Source: Comamonas endophytica
GTDB taxonomy: Bacteria; Pseudomonadota; Gammaproteobacteria; Burkholderiales; Burkholderiaceae_C
Assembly: GCF_023634805.2 (NCBI RefSeq)
Contig: NZ_CP106882.1
Coordinates: 310,001 to 374,000 of the forward strand
Reading direction: 5' to 3'
DNA length: 64,000 bases
Below the pieces are notes generated by a model, which did no database searches, was not told the origin of the DNA, and saw only the letters and a list, made by a program, of their open reading frames with translations. This document shows positions 1 through 12,423 of this stretch, in pieces (position 1 is the first letter of the stretch; every line of letters begins with the position of its first letter). Position numbers and translations under genes: made by a program.

Positions 1-75
1 GAACAGGCGCGCGCGCAGGCGGGCACGGCGCTGCAGGCCTGTGCCGCTGGCCCCGCCCAAGCGCCGTCTCAATGA
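1..75 (+). CDS. Possible 3' end of an upstream gene (partial)
   Basis: Frame 1 is open from the first base to a TGA at 73-75 and would encode the last 24 residues of a protein rich in Ala and Gln, ending in PSQ. It would overlap the 3' end of the convergent merR-type gene by 7 bases. So short an open frame in GC-rich DNA is weak evidence, and no family is recognisable. Confidence 0.25.
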   Translation, partial: EQARAQAGTALQACAAGPAQAPSQ

Positions 76-488
76 CAGGCGCACGCCTCCCCGTGCGCCG
101 CCCCCACCAGTTCCTTGAGGATGCCGCAGCTTTGATGGGCATGGTCGCCGCTGCAGGAGCGGCGCAGCTGCAGCAGTTGCCGCTCCAGCGCCTGCATGCT
201 CAGCAGCCGGGCGCGCACGCGCGCCAGCTGTGCGTCCACCAGGGCGTCGACATCGAGGCAGGCGGCGCCAGGCGCGTCGATGGCTTGCAGCAGGCGCCGC
301 ACATCGGGCAGCGCGATATCCAGCGCCCGGCAGTGGCGGATGAAGGCCAGCCGCTCCAGATGCAGCGGGGCATAGTCGCGGTAGCCATTGGCCAGCCGCG
401 CGGGCGCGGGCCACAGGCCCTGTTTTTCATAGAAGCGGATGGTTTCCATGTCCACGCCGGTGGCGCGCGCGAGTTCCTTGATCTGCAT
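69..488 (-). CDS. MerR family metal-responsive regulator (CadR/PbrR-like)
   Basis: A 139-residue transcriptional activator/repressor of the MerR family, expected to sense a soft divalent metal such as Cd(II) or Pb(II) and to control the divergent efflux gene. The N-terminal winged helix begins MQIKELARATG and continues with the family signature METIRFYEKQGL. A long dimerisation helix follows. The Cys residues in GAACLDVDALVD and in RRSCSG...HQSCGILKEL match the metal-binding positions of the CadR/PbrR subfamily, and a Cys/His tail (CACH) follows. The start at 488 is chosen because it matches the usual MerR N-terminus; an ATG at 500 and longer in-frame starts would add sequence with no family counterpart and run into the divergent promoter. 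Which metal is sensed is inference. Confidence 0.88.
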   Translation of the reverse strand: MQIKELARATGVDMETIRFYEKQGLWPAPARLANGYRDYAPLHLERLAFIRHCRALDIALPDVRRLLQAIDAPGAACLDVDALVDAQLARVRARLLSMQALERQLLQLRRSCSGDHAHQSCGILKELVGAAHGEACACH

Positions 489-535
489 GGCATTCCCCAT
501 TGCCTGATGGGCGTAAGTGTAATTCGCCAGAGCAC

Positions 536-566
536 TTGACCCTGTAGCCGCTCCAGGGTTTTCAAT
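536..566 (+). promoter_or_regulatory. MerR-type promoter/operator of the CDF exporter gene
   Basis: A TTGACC -35 box (536-541) and a TTCAAT -10 box (561-566) are separated by 19 bp, the over-long spacer typical of MerR-regulated promoters. Inside it sits the dyad ACCCTGTAG-CCG-CTCCAGGGT (539-559), whose 9-bp arms match at 8 positions and which resembles known CadR/PbrR operators. An AGGAG ribosome site at 582-586 precedes the CDF start at 593. Confidence 0.85.
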
Positions 567-592
567 GCGGGAATTCACTTCAGGAGTCCACC

Positions 593-1228
593 ATGTCCAG
601 CCATTGCTGCCACCATGAAACCCCGCAGATCAAGGATATCGAGAACCTGGGCCGCATGCGCCGCGTGCTCTGGGTCGCGCTGCTGGCCAACGCCGCGATG
701 TTCGTGGTCGAGATCGCCAGCAGCCTGGGCTCCGGCTCGCTGTCGCTGTTGGCCGATGCCATCGACTTTGGCGGCGACGCGCTGAACTACGGCATCTCGC
801 TGGCGGTGCTGGCCTCGGCGCTGGCCTGGCGCGCGCGCGCCGCGGTGCTCAAGGCGCTGTGCATGCTGGGCTTTGGCGCCTATGTGCTGGGCAGTGCGCT
901 GTGGGCCGTGTGGAGCGGCAGCGTGCCGAACGCCACCACCATGGGAGTCGTGGCGGTGCTGGGCCTGCAAACCAATCTGGGCGTGGCCTGGATGCTGTAT
1001 GCGTTCCGCCAGGGCGATGCCAACATGCGCAGCGTCTGGCTGTGCTCGCGCAACGATGCGATCGGCAACCTGGCGGTGCTGCTGGCCGCGGCCGGGGTGT
1101 TCGGCACGGGCAGCGCCTGGCCGGACCTGCTGGTGGCCAGCCTGATGGCGGCGCTGGCGCTGCATGGCGGCGCCAGCGTGCTGCGCCAGGCGCGCGCCGA
1201 ACTGCGCGCCCCGGCCCCGGCGCGCTGA
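593..1228 (+). CDS. Cation diffusion facilitator-type metal exporter
   Basis: A 211-residue inner-membrane protein of the CDF (cation efflux) family, probably exporting the metal sensed by the divergent MerR protein. The N-terminus carries a possible metal-binding CCHH. Five or six hydrophobic segments follow. TM2 carries a D-x3-D pair (ADAIDFGGDAL). At the TM5 site where CDF proteins usually have H-x3-D this one has C-x3-D (CSRNDAIGN), which suggests preference for a softer metal. The protein stops after the last transmembrane helix and lacks the usual cytoplasmic C-terminal domain. It has a good AGGAG ribosome site, and its stop lies 4 bp from the stop of the convergent oxidoreductase gene. 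Confidence 0.82.
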   Translation: MSSHCCHHETPQIKDIENLGRMRRVLWVALLANAAMFVVEIASSLGSGSLSLLADAIDFGGDALNYGISLAVLASALAWRARAAVLKALCMLGFGAYVLGSALWAVWSGSVPNATTMGVVAVLGLQTNLGVAWMLYAFRQGDANMRSVWLCSRNDAIGNLAVLLAAAGVFGTGSAWPDLLVASLMAALALHGGASVLRQARAELRAPAPAR

Positions 1229-1232
1229 TGCC

Positions 1233-3539
<2,307 letters not shown>

Positions 3540-3639
3540 GTGTCTAGCGATCCAGATGAAGGGCCACGCACCGCAAGCCGGAGCAGCCCGGACAGCATCC
3601 TATACGGATTGGACAGGCCGAATGCGACCCATGCAACTT

Positions 3640-3700
3640 GCGTGAAATAGTCAAATACTATTAAGATATAAATTCAGTTGATATAACAAATGCATCGAGT
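3640..3700. promoter_or_regulatory. A/T-rich promoter-like stretch upstream of the orphan acidic protein
   Basis: This stretch is sharply more A/T-rich than its surroundings, with runs such as AATACTATTAAGATATAAA (3655-3673), between the divergent oxidoreductase start (3539) and the orphan gene start (3806). It is a likely promoter region for one or both genes, but no well-spaced -35/-10 pair could be assigned. Confidence 0.35.
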
Positions 3701-3805
3701 GTGGCGATGTACTTCCCACACGGCTTGCCTGAGGGCCAACTGAACCAGACACGACCGGCGCATCGCGCCCGCCGTTCCTCCCGCTTCTTCAGTATTGGAA
3801 AACCT

Positions 3806-4564
3806 ATGCCTACCCCACCTCCGTCCCGCTTGCCCCCGGACTTCGACACCTTCGAGCTTCCTCCCTCCGTCTTCGGACTGGTGGCGCAGGAATTCGGCGG
3901 GCTTCCTCGTCCAGCCGACTTCAGTGCCTGGCTTGCCAGGCACCGGGAAGGCGGCGCCCCGGCCCACCACCCCGCGGCGCAGGCCGCCGAGCAGCCCGCT
4001 GAACCCAACCCGCCCGGCGCATGGAGCCCGGAACCGGCAGAGGTCGCCTATCGCGAGTTTCCCGCCTCGGCCGATGCCCGCCTTGCAGCCATGGAAAGCC
4101 TGGATCTCGGCCTCTCAGGCCATGAATGGGCGCGGCGCGAACTCGACTCCGAGGATTCCAGCCACACGTCGCCGGCCGCCGCGCAGCCGGGTCCAGCAGC
4201 GGAGCCCTATTATCTGACCCGATTGCAACTCCTTCAGGCGGCTATCGGACAACGGCAGGTCGAGCCCGGCGCCGACGATGCAGCTGCCGCCGGGGAAGTC
4301 GCCGAGATGGCGGATATGCCCGAGCTGGACGGGCTCGCGGCACCTGAAGCCCCCGAGGTGCCTGAAGGGGCTTTTTCACTGGATGCGCTCGATGCGCCGG
4401 AGGGGCCTGACGCTCCCATGACGCCCGATGCTCCCGCCACACCCGAGGCAGTGCTCCTGGAGGATGCAGCCGAGGCGCCTTTGACGCCAGTGGCAGGACT
4501 GCTGGGCGCCATGGCCCTTGCCGGACTGATCGGCCTCCAGCCCGAGGGCTTCAGCGGTTTCTGA
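3806..4564 (+). CDS. Hypothetical acidic Pro/Ala/Glu-rich protein
   Basis: A 252-residue protein of unrecognised family. The first 50 residues look folded (DFDTFELPPSVFGLVAQEFGG, then FSAWLARH). A low-complexity middle and C-terminal half follows, with irregular PE/PD/AP repeats (APEAPEVPEG, DAPMTPDAPATPEA) and strong negative charge, ending in a short hydrophobic stretch (LLGAMALAGLIGLQ). No signal peptide is visible. The ATG at 3806 is preferred because GGAAAA lies just upstream; a GTG at 3701 in frame would add 35 residues. Third-position GC bias supports coding. The composition suggests a disordered surface, scaffold or binding protein, but no function can be assigned. Confidence 0.6.
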   Translation: MPTPPPSRLPPDFDTFELPPSVFGLVAQEFGGLPRPADFSAWLARHREGGAPAHHPAAQAAEQPAEPNPPGAWSPEPAEVAYREFPASADARLAAMESLDLGLSGHEWARRELDSEDSSHTSPAAAQPGPAAEPYYLTRLQLLQAAIGQRQVEPGADDAAAAGEVAEMADMPELDGLAAPEAPEVPEGAFSLDALDAPEGPDAPMTPDAPATPEAVLLEDAAEAPLTPVAGLLGAMALAGLIGLQPEGFSGF

Positions 4565-4624
4565 AGGCGGCGCTGCGCGGCGCGCGGACTTTATCGGCGG
4601 CGGGGGTGCAAAGTTATCCAATAA

Positions 4625-5812
<1,188 letters not shown>

Positions 5813-5820
5813 GGAAGAAA

Positions 5821-5841
5821 GCGGCGCCGCAATGGCGCCGC
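5821..5841 (+). terminator. GC hairpin after frmA
   Basis: A perfect 8-bp inverted repeat, GCGGCGCC (5821-5828) and GGCGCCGC (5834-5841), with a 5-nt loop begins 9 nt after the frmA stop codon. There is no T-run after it, so it is a weak or Rho-assisted terminator candidate. Confidence 0.4.
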
Positions 5842-5854
5842 AGCTGTCGGGCGC

Positions 5855-6100
5855 TCAGCTCGGCAGCTTCATGAGCAGCAGGCCGGCGACGATCAGCACC
5901 GCCGCTAGCAGGCGCATCGGGCTGGCGGCCTCGCCCAGCACCGCGATGCGAAAACGCGCCCACGGCGCCAATGCCGCTCCAGATGATGTAGGCCGTGCCC
6001 AATGGAAGGGTGCGCATGGAAATCGACAGCAGCGCAAAGCTGACGAGCATGACGGCTTAATAGCCAGGATGGCCAGCAATGGCGGAGGTCGTCCCCAACC
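5855..6100 (-). pseudogene. Decayed small multidrug resistance (SMR/SugE-type) exporter
   Basis: Reading the minus strand, the segment [20 protein letters not shown] and [13 protein letters not shown] is a clear SMR TM2-TM3 block, ending at about 5952. The frame then shifts and continues [31 protein letters not shown] to the stop at 5855, which is the usual SMR TM4 end. A second shift lies just upstream, where [10 protein letters not shown] in another frame is fused to the MLVSF block; most of TM1 and its conserved Glu appear to be deleted. At least two frameshifts plus an internal deletion mean no functional transporter is made. The boundary at 6100 is approximate. Confidence 0.75.
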
Positions 6101-6339
6101 TCGAATTCCAGCGTCTTGGCCGCGGATGGAACGCAATGGCAGGCTCTTGAACCGAATGTTGCATCCTGTGCTGGGGGTGCGAGTTTTACCCTGGGGACGG
6201 CGGCCTGTTGTCTGACTTGGGCGCCAGTGGCACAGGCGTACTTTCAAGCTCGGGCCTCGGATCGGTTCCCCGCTCATCCGAGGCCTGGTCTGCCAAAAAC
6301 ACATCCACGCGTTGCCAAAACTACATGAAAGCCGAGCGC
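6101..6339. other. Gap between the SMR remnant and the S9 peptidase
   Basis: No gene is recognised here. The open frame of the peptidase extends back to 6208, but those codons have no family counterpart. The segment presumably contains the peptidase promoter, and no clear -35/-10 pair was found. Confidence 0.4.
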
Positions 6340-8289
6340 ATGAGCCAATCCTTCGAAGCTGCCGACCTGCTTTTGCACCGCCATGTGACCGACATCAGCT
6401 GCTCCTGGGACGAAGGGCTCGCCGCCTGCTGCGTCGAGTCGGTCAATGAGGCCAAAGACAGCACCACCAGCGCCATCTGGATCTATCCAGCCAACGGGGA
6501 CGCCCCCTGGCAGATGACTTCGGGCAACAACCAGGACAACCACCCGCGCTGGTCCCCCGATGGCAGCCAGCTGGCATTCATCTCCAACCGCAACGGCTCG
6601 ATGCAGCTGTTCCTGATACCGCGCGATGGCGGCGAGGCGCGCCAGCTGGGTCTGCTCGACGGCGTCACCACCACCTCCGAATGGAGCCTGGATGGCAAGA
6701 CCCTGCTGGTGATCGTCTCGGTGCAGGTGGACCCCAACCTGCGCGGCGCACGGCCCGGCCCGGATTCGCCGAAGCCGTCACAGGGCGACCCGCAGGTCGC
6801 CTGGAAGCTGCCCTACAAGGCGGACGGAATCGGCTACCAGCTCGGCAACGAAAGCCATCTCTTTGCCGTGGACGTCGCGACCGGCAAGGCCACACAGCTC
6901 ACCGACGGCCCCTTCGATGTGAAATGCGCGCTGTTCTCCGCCGACGGCAAGCGCATCCTCTACACCCGCTCGCGCGAGGGCGACGAGTCGCACCGCACCG
7001 ACCTGTGGATCATGGACCGCGATGGCTCCAACGCCCGGCAACTGACCACGACGCTGGCGCAGGTGCTGTTTCCCGCCTGGTCGCCCGACGAGCGCTGGGT
7101 GGTGTTTTCGGGCACGGTGGAAGAAGGCGACGCGCAGGTCCGGCTGTGGAGCCTGGAGCTGGAGTCGGGCGAGCTGCAGCCGCTGGGCGATGACTCGATC
7201 GAGATTTCCAACGAGGGCAGCAGCGTCCAGTTCGTCGGCAAGGACAGTTCGCGGGTGCTGGCGTTGATTGCCCGGCGCGGCGTGCATGCGATTGCCGAGA
7301 TCACGGTACCGCAGGGCGAGATCAAGTGGCTGGTGGAAGGCGAGCGGCAGCTGTCGCAACTGATCGCCACGCGCGATTTCCTGGTCTACACGGCGGAGAG
7401 CATCGTTTCGCCGATGGAAGTGCACGCCTGCCGCCACGACGGCTCCGGGGAGAAGAGCCTGAGCCAGCTGAACCCCTGGTGGCAGGAGCGCAGGCGTGCA
7501 ACAGTCGAGCGGCGCTACTTCGAGGTGCCCGATGGCAACGGCGGCACCGAGCGCATCGACGGCTGGCTGATACGGCCGGAAGGCACCAAGGGAGCCACGC
7601 CGCTGCTGGTGGATGTGCACGGCGGCCCGGCCAGCTTCACCCTGTTTGCCTATGCGCCCGCGGCCTACTGGTCCATGCTGTGGTCCAAGGGATGGTCGAT
7701 CCTGGCGCTCAATGCGGTCGGGTCGTCGAGCTACGGCCGCGAGTTTGCCGACCGGCTGCGCGGGCGCTGGGGCGACATCGACCTGCCGCAGCATCTGGCT
7801 GCGGTGAAGGCCCTGCAGGACGAAGGCCTGGCCGACCAGCGCGTGGCCATGGCCGGCAAGTCCTACGGCGGCTTCATGTCCTGCTGGGCAGCAGGCCATA
7901 CCGATGTCTTCAAGGCCGTGGTGCCGATGGCCTGCCTGACGCAGATCGACGCCCATTGGGGCACTTCGGACAGCGGCTACTACAGCGACAAATACGCCAT
8001 GAAGGGAGACGATGCCGAAGCCCGCGAGCGCATGCATGATCAATCTCCCGTGGAGTATCTGCGCGGCTCGATGGTGCCGACGCTGCTGCTGCACGGCAAG
8101 GAGGATCAGCGCTGCCCGCTGGGCCAGGCCGAAAGCGCGTTCGTTATGCTGCGCCGCGGCGGCAACCAGAACTGCGAACTCGTGATGTATCCGGAAGCGA
8201 GCCATACCTTCACCAAGGAGGCCAAGCCCAGCCATCGCGTTGACGTCATGCAACGCATCGTGGAGTGGGTGACGCGCTGGACCGAGTAG
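6340..8289 (+). CDS. S9 family (prolyl oligopeptidase-type) serine peptidase
   Basis: A 649-residue cytosolic serine peptidase of the acylaminoacyl-peptidase/dipeptidyl-peptidase group. The N-terminal half is a beta-propeller with TolB-like repeats (NHPRWSPDGSQLAFISNRNG and similar). The C-terminal half is an alpha/beta-hydrolase. The catalytic triad is visible as Ser508 in GKSYGGF, Asp589 in HGKEDQRCP and His622 in PEASHTF. No signal peptide is seen. The start at 6340 (MSQSFEA) is preferred; an ATG at 6325 would add five residues, and neither has a strong ribosome site. The gene is monocistronic. Confidence 0.92.
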   Translation: MSQSFEAADLLLHRHVTDISCSWDEGLAACCVESVNEAKDSTTSAIWIYPANGDAPWQMTSGNNQDNHPRWSPDGSQLAFISNRNGSMQLFLIPRDGGEARQLGLLDGVTTTSEWSLDGKTLLVIVSVQVDPNLRGARPGPDSPKPSQGDPQVAWKLPYKADGIGYQLGNESHLFAVDVATGKATQLTDGPFDVKCALFSADGKRILYTRSREGDESHRTDLWIMDRDGSNARQLTTTLAQVLFPAWSPDERWVVFSGTVEEGDAQVRLWSLELESGELQPLGDDSIEISNEGSSVQFVGKDSSRVLALIARRGVHAIAEITVPQGEIKWLVEGERQLSQLIATRDFLVYTAESIVSPMEVHACRHDGSGEKSLSQLNPWWQERRRATVERRYFEVPDGNGGTERIDGWLIRPEGTKGATPLLVDVHGGPASFTLFAYAPAAYWSMLWSKGWSILALNAVGSSSYGREFADRLRGRWGDIDLPQHLAAVKALQDEGLADQRVAMAGKSYGGFMSCWAAGHTDVFKAVVPMACLTQIDAHWGTSDSGYYSDKYAMKGDDAEARERMHDQSPVEYLRGSMVPTLLLHGKEDQRCPLGQAESAFVMLRRGGNQNCELVMYPEASHTFTKEAKPSHRVDVMQRIVEWVTRWTE

Positions 8290-8453
8290 GCCTTGGAGTC
8301 GTGCAATGGAGTCGCCAGACCTGTTGCACATAGCCAGCGACGTCATGCCGCCGGCTCCTCTGATCCCCTGCGATATCGCATGGGTCTTCGGCACCCGGCA
8401 TGGCGTCGAGCAGTTCTGCACGGACACCCACGCGCTGTGCCAACTCGGTCAAA

Positions 8454-8473
8454 ACTTATGCCTTTGTATAAGT
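8454..8473. repeat. Inverted repeat ACTTAT-N8-ATAAGT upstream of the BLUF gene
   Basis: ACTTAT (8454-8459) and ATAAGT (8468-8473) form a perfect 6-bp dyad in an A/T-rich patch upstream of the BLUF gene. It is a candidate regulator site. Confidence 0.4.
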
Positions 8474-8498
8474 ATCCGACCTTTTTATTGGCTCCAGG

Positions 8499-8515
8499 CC
8501 TACAATGCCTGTAGG
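8499..8515. repeat. Inverted repeat CCTACA-N5-TGTAGG upstream of the BLUF gene
   Basis: A perfect dyad (8499-8504 and 8510-8515) overlaps the -10-like hexamer TACAAT (8501-8506). It is a candidate operator covering the BLUF promoter. Confidence 0.4.
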
Positions 8516-8545
8516 TACAACCTCTATCGACCGTGAACACCGGCT

Positions 8546-9085
8546 GTGTCACGCCGCTACAGGCTGAACATACTGTTGCGGGGCACCGCACCGGTTCTGC
8601 CCAAGGATGCCAACCCATCCCCACGCGGCAAGCTCTCTGGTCTTCTGCACCAGAGCCCGTGCGCACACCTCCACGATCGGTTCGCCTTGAACTCCAAGCT
8701 TTATTGCATCCTCTACCACAGCCGGCTGGCGCCCGATGCGCCGCTGTCCTGTATCTCCGACATCATCAAGACCGCGCGCAGCTTCAATTCCGCCCATGGG
8801 CTGACCGGCGTCCTGGTGTTTGACGGGCAGCACTTCCTGCAATACCTCGAAGGCCCGCAGATGGTCGTGCAGGACCTGCTGGTGAGCATTGCCCGGGACC
8901 CGCGGCATATGAATTTAACCCTCCAGCACCAGGGCCCCTGCCCGGGCGAGCGCCTGTTCAGGAACTGGTCGATGGGCTATGCGCTGGTCGACGACGCCGA
9001 TCCCCTGGCCGACCTGGGCGAAGTGGTGGGCGAAGAGGCGCTGGCGCAGTTGCATGCGCTGGTGCCTACGCTGGATATTGCCTGA
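8546..9085 (+). CDS. BLUF domain blue-light sensor
   Basis: A small FAD-binding photoreceptor. The BLUF domain runs from about residue 48 of the longest frame: LYCILYHSRL carries the early Tyr, ARSFNSAHGLTGVLVF the flavin-contacting Asn, FLQYLEGP the signalling Gln, and RNWSMGY the Trp/Met region. There is no effector domain; about 25 residues of C-terminal helix follow, so it is a short BLUF protein that must signal through a partner. The start is uncertain: GTG at 8546 gives 179 residues, while TTG at 8687 would start right at the domain (LNSKLYC, 132 residues) and is the more family-like length. The stop lies 6 bp from that of the convergent pdeM gene. Confidence 0.85.
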   Translation: MSRRYRLNILLRGTAPVLPKDANPSPRGKLSGLLHQSPCAHLHDRFALNSKLYCILYHSRLAPDAPLSCISDIIKTARSFNSAHGLTGVLVFDGQHFLQYLEGPQMVVQDLLVSIARDPRHMNLTLQHQGPCPGERLFRNWSMGYALVDDADPLADLGEVVGEEALAQLHALVPTLDIA

Positions 9086-9091
9086 GAATGC

Positions 9092-9784
9092 TCACCCATC
9101 GCGCCCGCTCCAGGGCAGCGCGGTCACGGTCCCATCTCCCGTCGCATAGCAGCACAGCGTCCGCGCCGGCAGCTCCAGCGTGGTGCCGGTGAAGGCGCCA
9201 AAGGCAGGCAGGATCAGCAGCCCCGGGGCCTCGCAGAAGCACGGCAGGCGCGCGCGATCATAGGCGCGTCCGCGCAGCTGCACCGCCGGGTGCAGATGGC
9301 CGGCCAGTACCTGAGCCCCCTCCACCGTCTGCGGATGATGGCAGGCGGCAAAGGGGCCGATGCGAAAGGGCTCGTCCACGATATCGAAGCGCAGCGCGGG
9401 CGGCGGATCGCCCGCGTGGCTGTCGTGGTTGCCGCGCACCAGCACGCAGCGCAGCGCCGCATGCCGCTCGCGCCAGGTCGCCACCGGCGCGATGACCTGA
9501 GCCTGTTGCGCCGTGGCCGCATGCAGGAAGTCGCCCAGTACCACCAGGCTGCGCGCATCGAGCGTATCGATCAGGGTGCTCAGACGCTCCAGATTGTCGC
9601 GCGTGGTGCCCGAGGGCACGGGCTGGCCCAGCGCTCTGAAGCTGGCGGCCTTGCCCAGGTGCACGTCGGCGACGAACAGCGCGCGCTCGCGCGGCCACCA
9701 CAGCGCGCGCTCGGGCAGCAAGGCCACGGTTTCGCCCGCCAGCGACAGGGCCAGCGCGCCTTGGGGGGGTTCATAGGGTTTCAT
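9092..9784 (-). CDS. pdeM: Ligase-associated DNA damage response endonuclease PdeM
   Basis: A 230-residue calcineurin-like metallophosphoesterase. The metal-binding motifs are all present: D40-x-H42 (ADVHLGK), GDFLH (84-88), GNHD (118-121) and GHLH (162-165). It is the last gene of a four-gene operon, and its ATG overlaps the helicase stop by 4 nt (9781-9784). This arrangement is the conserved ligase-associated DNA repair cluster, in which PdeM is the phosphoesterase member. The repair role is taken from the family and the context. Confidence 0.92.
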   Translation of the reverse strand: MKPYEPPQGALALSLAGETVALLPERALWWPRERALFVADVHLGKAASFRALGQPVPSGTTRDNLERLSTLIDTLDARSLVVLGDFLHAATAQQAQVIAPVATWRERHAALRCVLVRGNHDSHAGDPPPALRFDIVDEPFRIGPFAACHHPQTVEGAQVLAGHLHPAVQLRGRAYDRARLPCFCEAPGLLILPAFGAFTGTTLELPARTLCCYATGDGTVTALPWSGRDG

Positions 9785-12423
9785 TTTGTCGTGCGGCGCG
9801 TGCGCTCGCGCTTGCGCCGGGTGGGGGTTTCACTGCGGGTCTCGAGCGCCAGCGCGGCGTCGATGGCCCATTCGGGCGACTCGCGTTCGGCAAACACCTG
9901 CTGCGCCGGCGCATGCGCCGTGCCCACCGCCTCGCCGCCGGCGCTGCGCTCGAGCTCGGCCACCATGCGCGCGATGCGCTGCGCCAGCGGCTCGTTGCTG
10001 AGCTTTTCGCGAAAGCGCTCGACCATCAGCGGGAAGGCCAGTGGCGAGGGTTTTTGCAGTGCATGCAGCGACAGGCGCTGGCCCTGGATGCGCCCGAGCG
10101 CCGCCGCCAGCTGGCGCACATCGAGTTCCTGCGTCAGCAGCTCCTGCTCGGCCTGGGCCAGCAGGCCGTTGCGCGGGTCGTAGCGCTGGAACACCTCGTA
10201 GAACAGCGCGGCCGAGGCCTGCAGCTGGCGGTTGCTGCGGCGCTCGCCGGGGTGGCTCTGGAAGATCAGCCCGGCAATGCGCGCGATTTCCCTGAAGCGC
10301 CGGCGCGCCAGCTCGGTGGCATTGAGGCTGCCCAGCACCTCCACGAGCAGCTCATCGAGCGGCGGCAGCACGAGCAGCGAGGGCAGCCGCTCGGCCCAGT
10401 CGATGGGCGTGGCGCTCAGCAGCTCGAAGCCATAGTCGTTGAGCGCAATCGAGAAGGTGCCGGTCTGAGGCTGCGCGGCGCGCCAGGCGATCAGGCTGGC
10501 CAGGCCCAGGTGCACCTGACGCCCCGCAAACGGGTAGACAAACAGATGCCAGCCCTCGCGCGACTTGAAGGTCTCGGCCACCAGCGTCTGCGGCGTGGGC
10601 AGGCCCGACCAGCGCTGCTGGATCTCCAGCAGCGGCTGAACGCATTGCATCTCGGGGCTATTGAAACGTCCCTCGTCGGCAGCCTGCAGCTCGCGCAGCA
10701 CCGCATCGGCCAGCGTGTTCGACAGCGGCATGCGCCCGCCATTCCAGCGCGGCAGTGCCGCGCGCCCGCTTGCTGCGCGGCGCACCAGCGCCGTCATCTG
10801 CTCGACGCGCACGAGTTCGAGCAGCCGGCCGCCGAACATGAAGGCGTCGCCGGGCTTGAGCCGCGCGATGAAGCTTTCCTCCACCGTGCCGAGCTTGGCG
10901 CCGCCCAGGTACTGCACGCTGATCGAGGCGTCGCTGACGATGGTGCCGATATTGACGCGGTGGCGCCGCGCCAGGCGCGCATCGGGCACGCGCCACACGC
11001 CCTCCTCGTCGGGCACGACGCGGTGGTAGTCGGGATAGGCGGCCAGCGACGGCCCGCCCTGGCGCACGAAGTCCAGGCACCACTGCCACTGTTCCTCATC
11101 GAGCTCGGCATAGGCCACGGTGCCGCGCACCTCGGCGAGCAGTTCCTCGGGCTTGAAGCCCCCGCCCAGCGCCACCGTCACCAGGTGCTGGACCATGACA
11201 TCGAGCGGCGCGCGCGGGCTGGTGCGCGCCTCGATCTGCCCGGCATGCACCGCGGCGCGCGCCGCCGACGCTTCCAGCAGCTCCAGGCTGTGCGTCGGCA
11301 CCAGGGTGATGCGCGACGGCCGGCCCGGGGCGTGGCCGGCGCGGCCCGCGCGCTGCACCAGCCGCGCCACGCCCTTGGCAGAGCCGATCTGCAGCACCCG
11401 GTCCACGGGCAGGAAGTCCACGCCCAGGTCCAGGCTGGAGGTACATACCGCCGCCTTCACGCGCCCTTCCTTGAGCCCGACCTCGACCCATTCGCGCACG
11501 CCGCGGTCCAGCGAGCCATGGTGCAGCGCCAGCACGCCGGCCCAGTCGGGCCGCGCCTCGAGCAGCGCGCTGTACCAGCGCTCGGCCTGAGAGCGCATGT
11601 TGGTGAAGACCAGGCAGCTGGCGCTCTCCTCGATGGCCTGCACCACCTGCGGCAGCATGCGCAGCCCCATGTGGCCGGCCCAGGCGAAGCGCTCGGCAGC
11701 GGCCGGCAGCAGCGTGTCGATGACCAGCGTCTTGTCGGTCTCGCCCTGCACCAGCACCGCGGGCCGGCCGTCGGTTTCGGGCGCAGAGCCCAAAAGCGTG
11801 CGCAGCGCCTCGTCGAGATTGCCCAGCGTGGCCGACAGCCCCCAGGTCATCAACGCCGGCTGGAACGTGCGCAGCCGCGCCAGCGCCAGCTGCGTCTGCA
11901 CGCCGCGCTTGTTGCCCATCAGCTCGTGCCATTCGTCGACCACCGCGACACGCACGTTCTTGAGCAGCTCGCGCGCATCGGCGCGCGACAGCAGCAGCGT
12001 AAGGCTCTCGGGAGTGGTCACCAGCACCGTCGGCAGCCGCCGGTCCTGCGCGGCGCGCTGGCTGGAGCTCGTGTCGCCGCTGCGCAGGCCCGCGCTCCAG
12101 CCCGGGCACAGCGCCTGCATCGGCGCCTCGATGGAGCGCAGCGTGTCGGCAGCCAGCGCGCGCATCGGCGTGATCCACAGCACTGCCAGCGGCGGCGGCT
12201 TGCCCTTGGCGCCCTCGGGCGCGATCTCCTGGCGCAGCGCGCCCAGTGCACCGAGCCATACGGCCAGTGTCTTGCCGCTGCCGGTGCTCGAATGCAGCAT
12301 GCCGCTGGCGCCGCGCGCCATCTCCGCCCAGACCTGGCGCTGGAAGGGGAAGGCCTTCCAGCCGCGTTCATCGATCCAGGCTTCAAGGGCAGGGTCGGTG
12401 TTCGGCTTCTTGCGCGCCGCCAT
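9781..12423 (-). CDS. Ligase-associated DNA damage response DEXH-box helicase (Lhr-like)
   Basis: An 880-residue superfamily 2 helicase of the Lhr-like type found with bacterial ATP-dependent ligases. Walker A is STGSGKT (46-52), the Walker B/DEXH box is DEWH (163-166), and helicase motifs IV-VI are visible ([11 protein letters not shown] near the middle). The C-terminal half is the Lhr-type accessory region. The start codon overlaps the ligase stop by one base (TGATG at 12421-12425), and its stop overlaps the pdeM start, showing translational coupling across the operon. Confidence 0.93.
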   Translation of the reverse strand: MAARKKPNTDPALEAWIDERGWKAFPFQRQVWAEMARGASGMLHSSTGSGKTLAVWLGALGALRQEIAPEGAKGKPPPLAVLWITPMRALAADTLRSIEAPMQALCPGWSAGLRSGDTSSSQRAAQDRRLPTVLVTTPESLTLLLSRADARELLKNVRVAVVDEWHELMGNKRGVQTQLALARLRTFQPALMTWGLSATLGNLDEALRTLLGSAPETDGRPAVLVQGETDKTLVIDTLLPAAAERFAWAGHMGLRMLPQVVQAIEESASCLVFTNMRSQAERWYSALLEARPDWAGVLALHHGSLDRGVREWVEVGLKEGRVKAAVCTSSLDLGVDFLPVDRVLQIGSAKGVARLVQRAGRAGHAPGRPSRITLVPTHSLELLEASAARAAVHAGQIEARTSPRAPLDVMVQHLVTVALGGGFKPEELLAEVRGTVAYAELDEEQWQWCLDFVRQGGPSLAAYPDYHRVVPDEEGVWRVPDARLARRHRVNIGTIVSDASISVQYLGGAKLGTVEESFIARLKPGDAFMFGGRLLELVRVEQMTALVRRAASGRAALPRWNGGRMPLSNTLADAVLRELQAADEGRFNSPEMQCVQPLLEIQQRWSGLPTPQTLVAETFKSREGWHLFVYPFAGRQVHLGLASLIAWRAAQPQTGTFSIALNDYGFELLSATPIDWAERLPSLLVLPPLDELLVEVLGSLNATELARRRFREIARIAGLIFQSHPGERRSNRQLQASAALFYEVFQRYDPRNGLLAQAEQELLTQELDVRQLAAALGRIQGQRLSLHALQKPSPLAFPLMVERFREKLSNEPLAQRIARMVAELERSAGGEAVGTAHAPAQQVFAERESPEWAIDAALALETRSETPTRRKRERTRRTTK

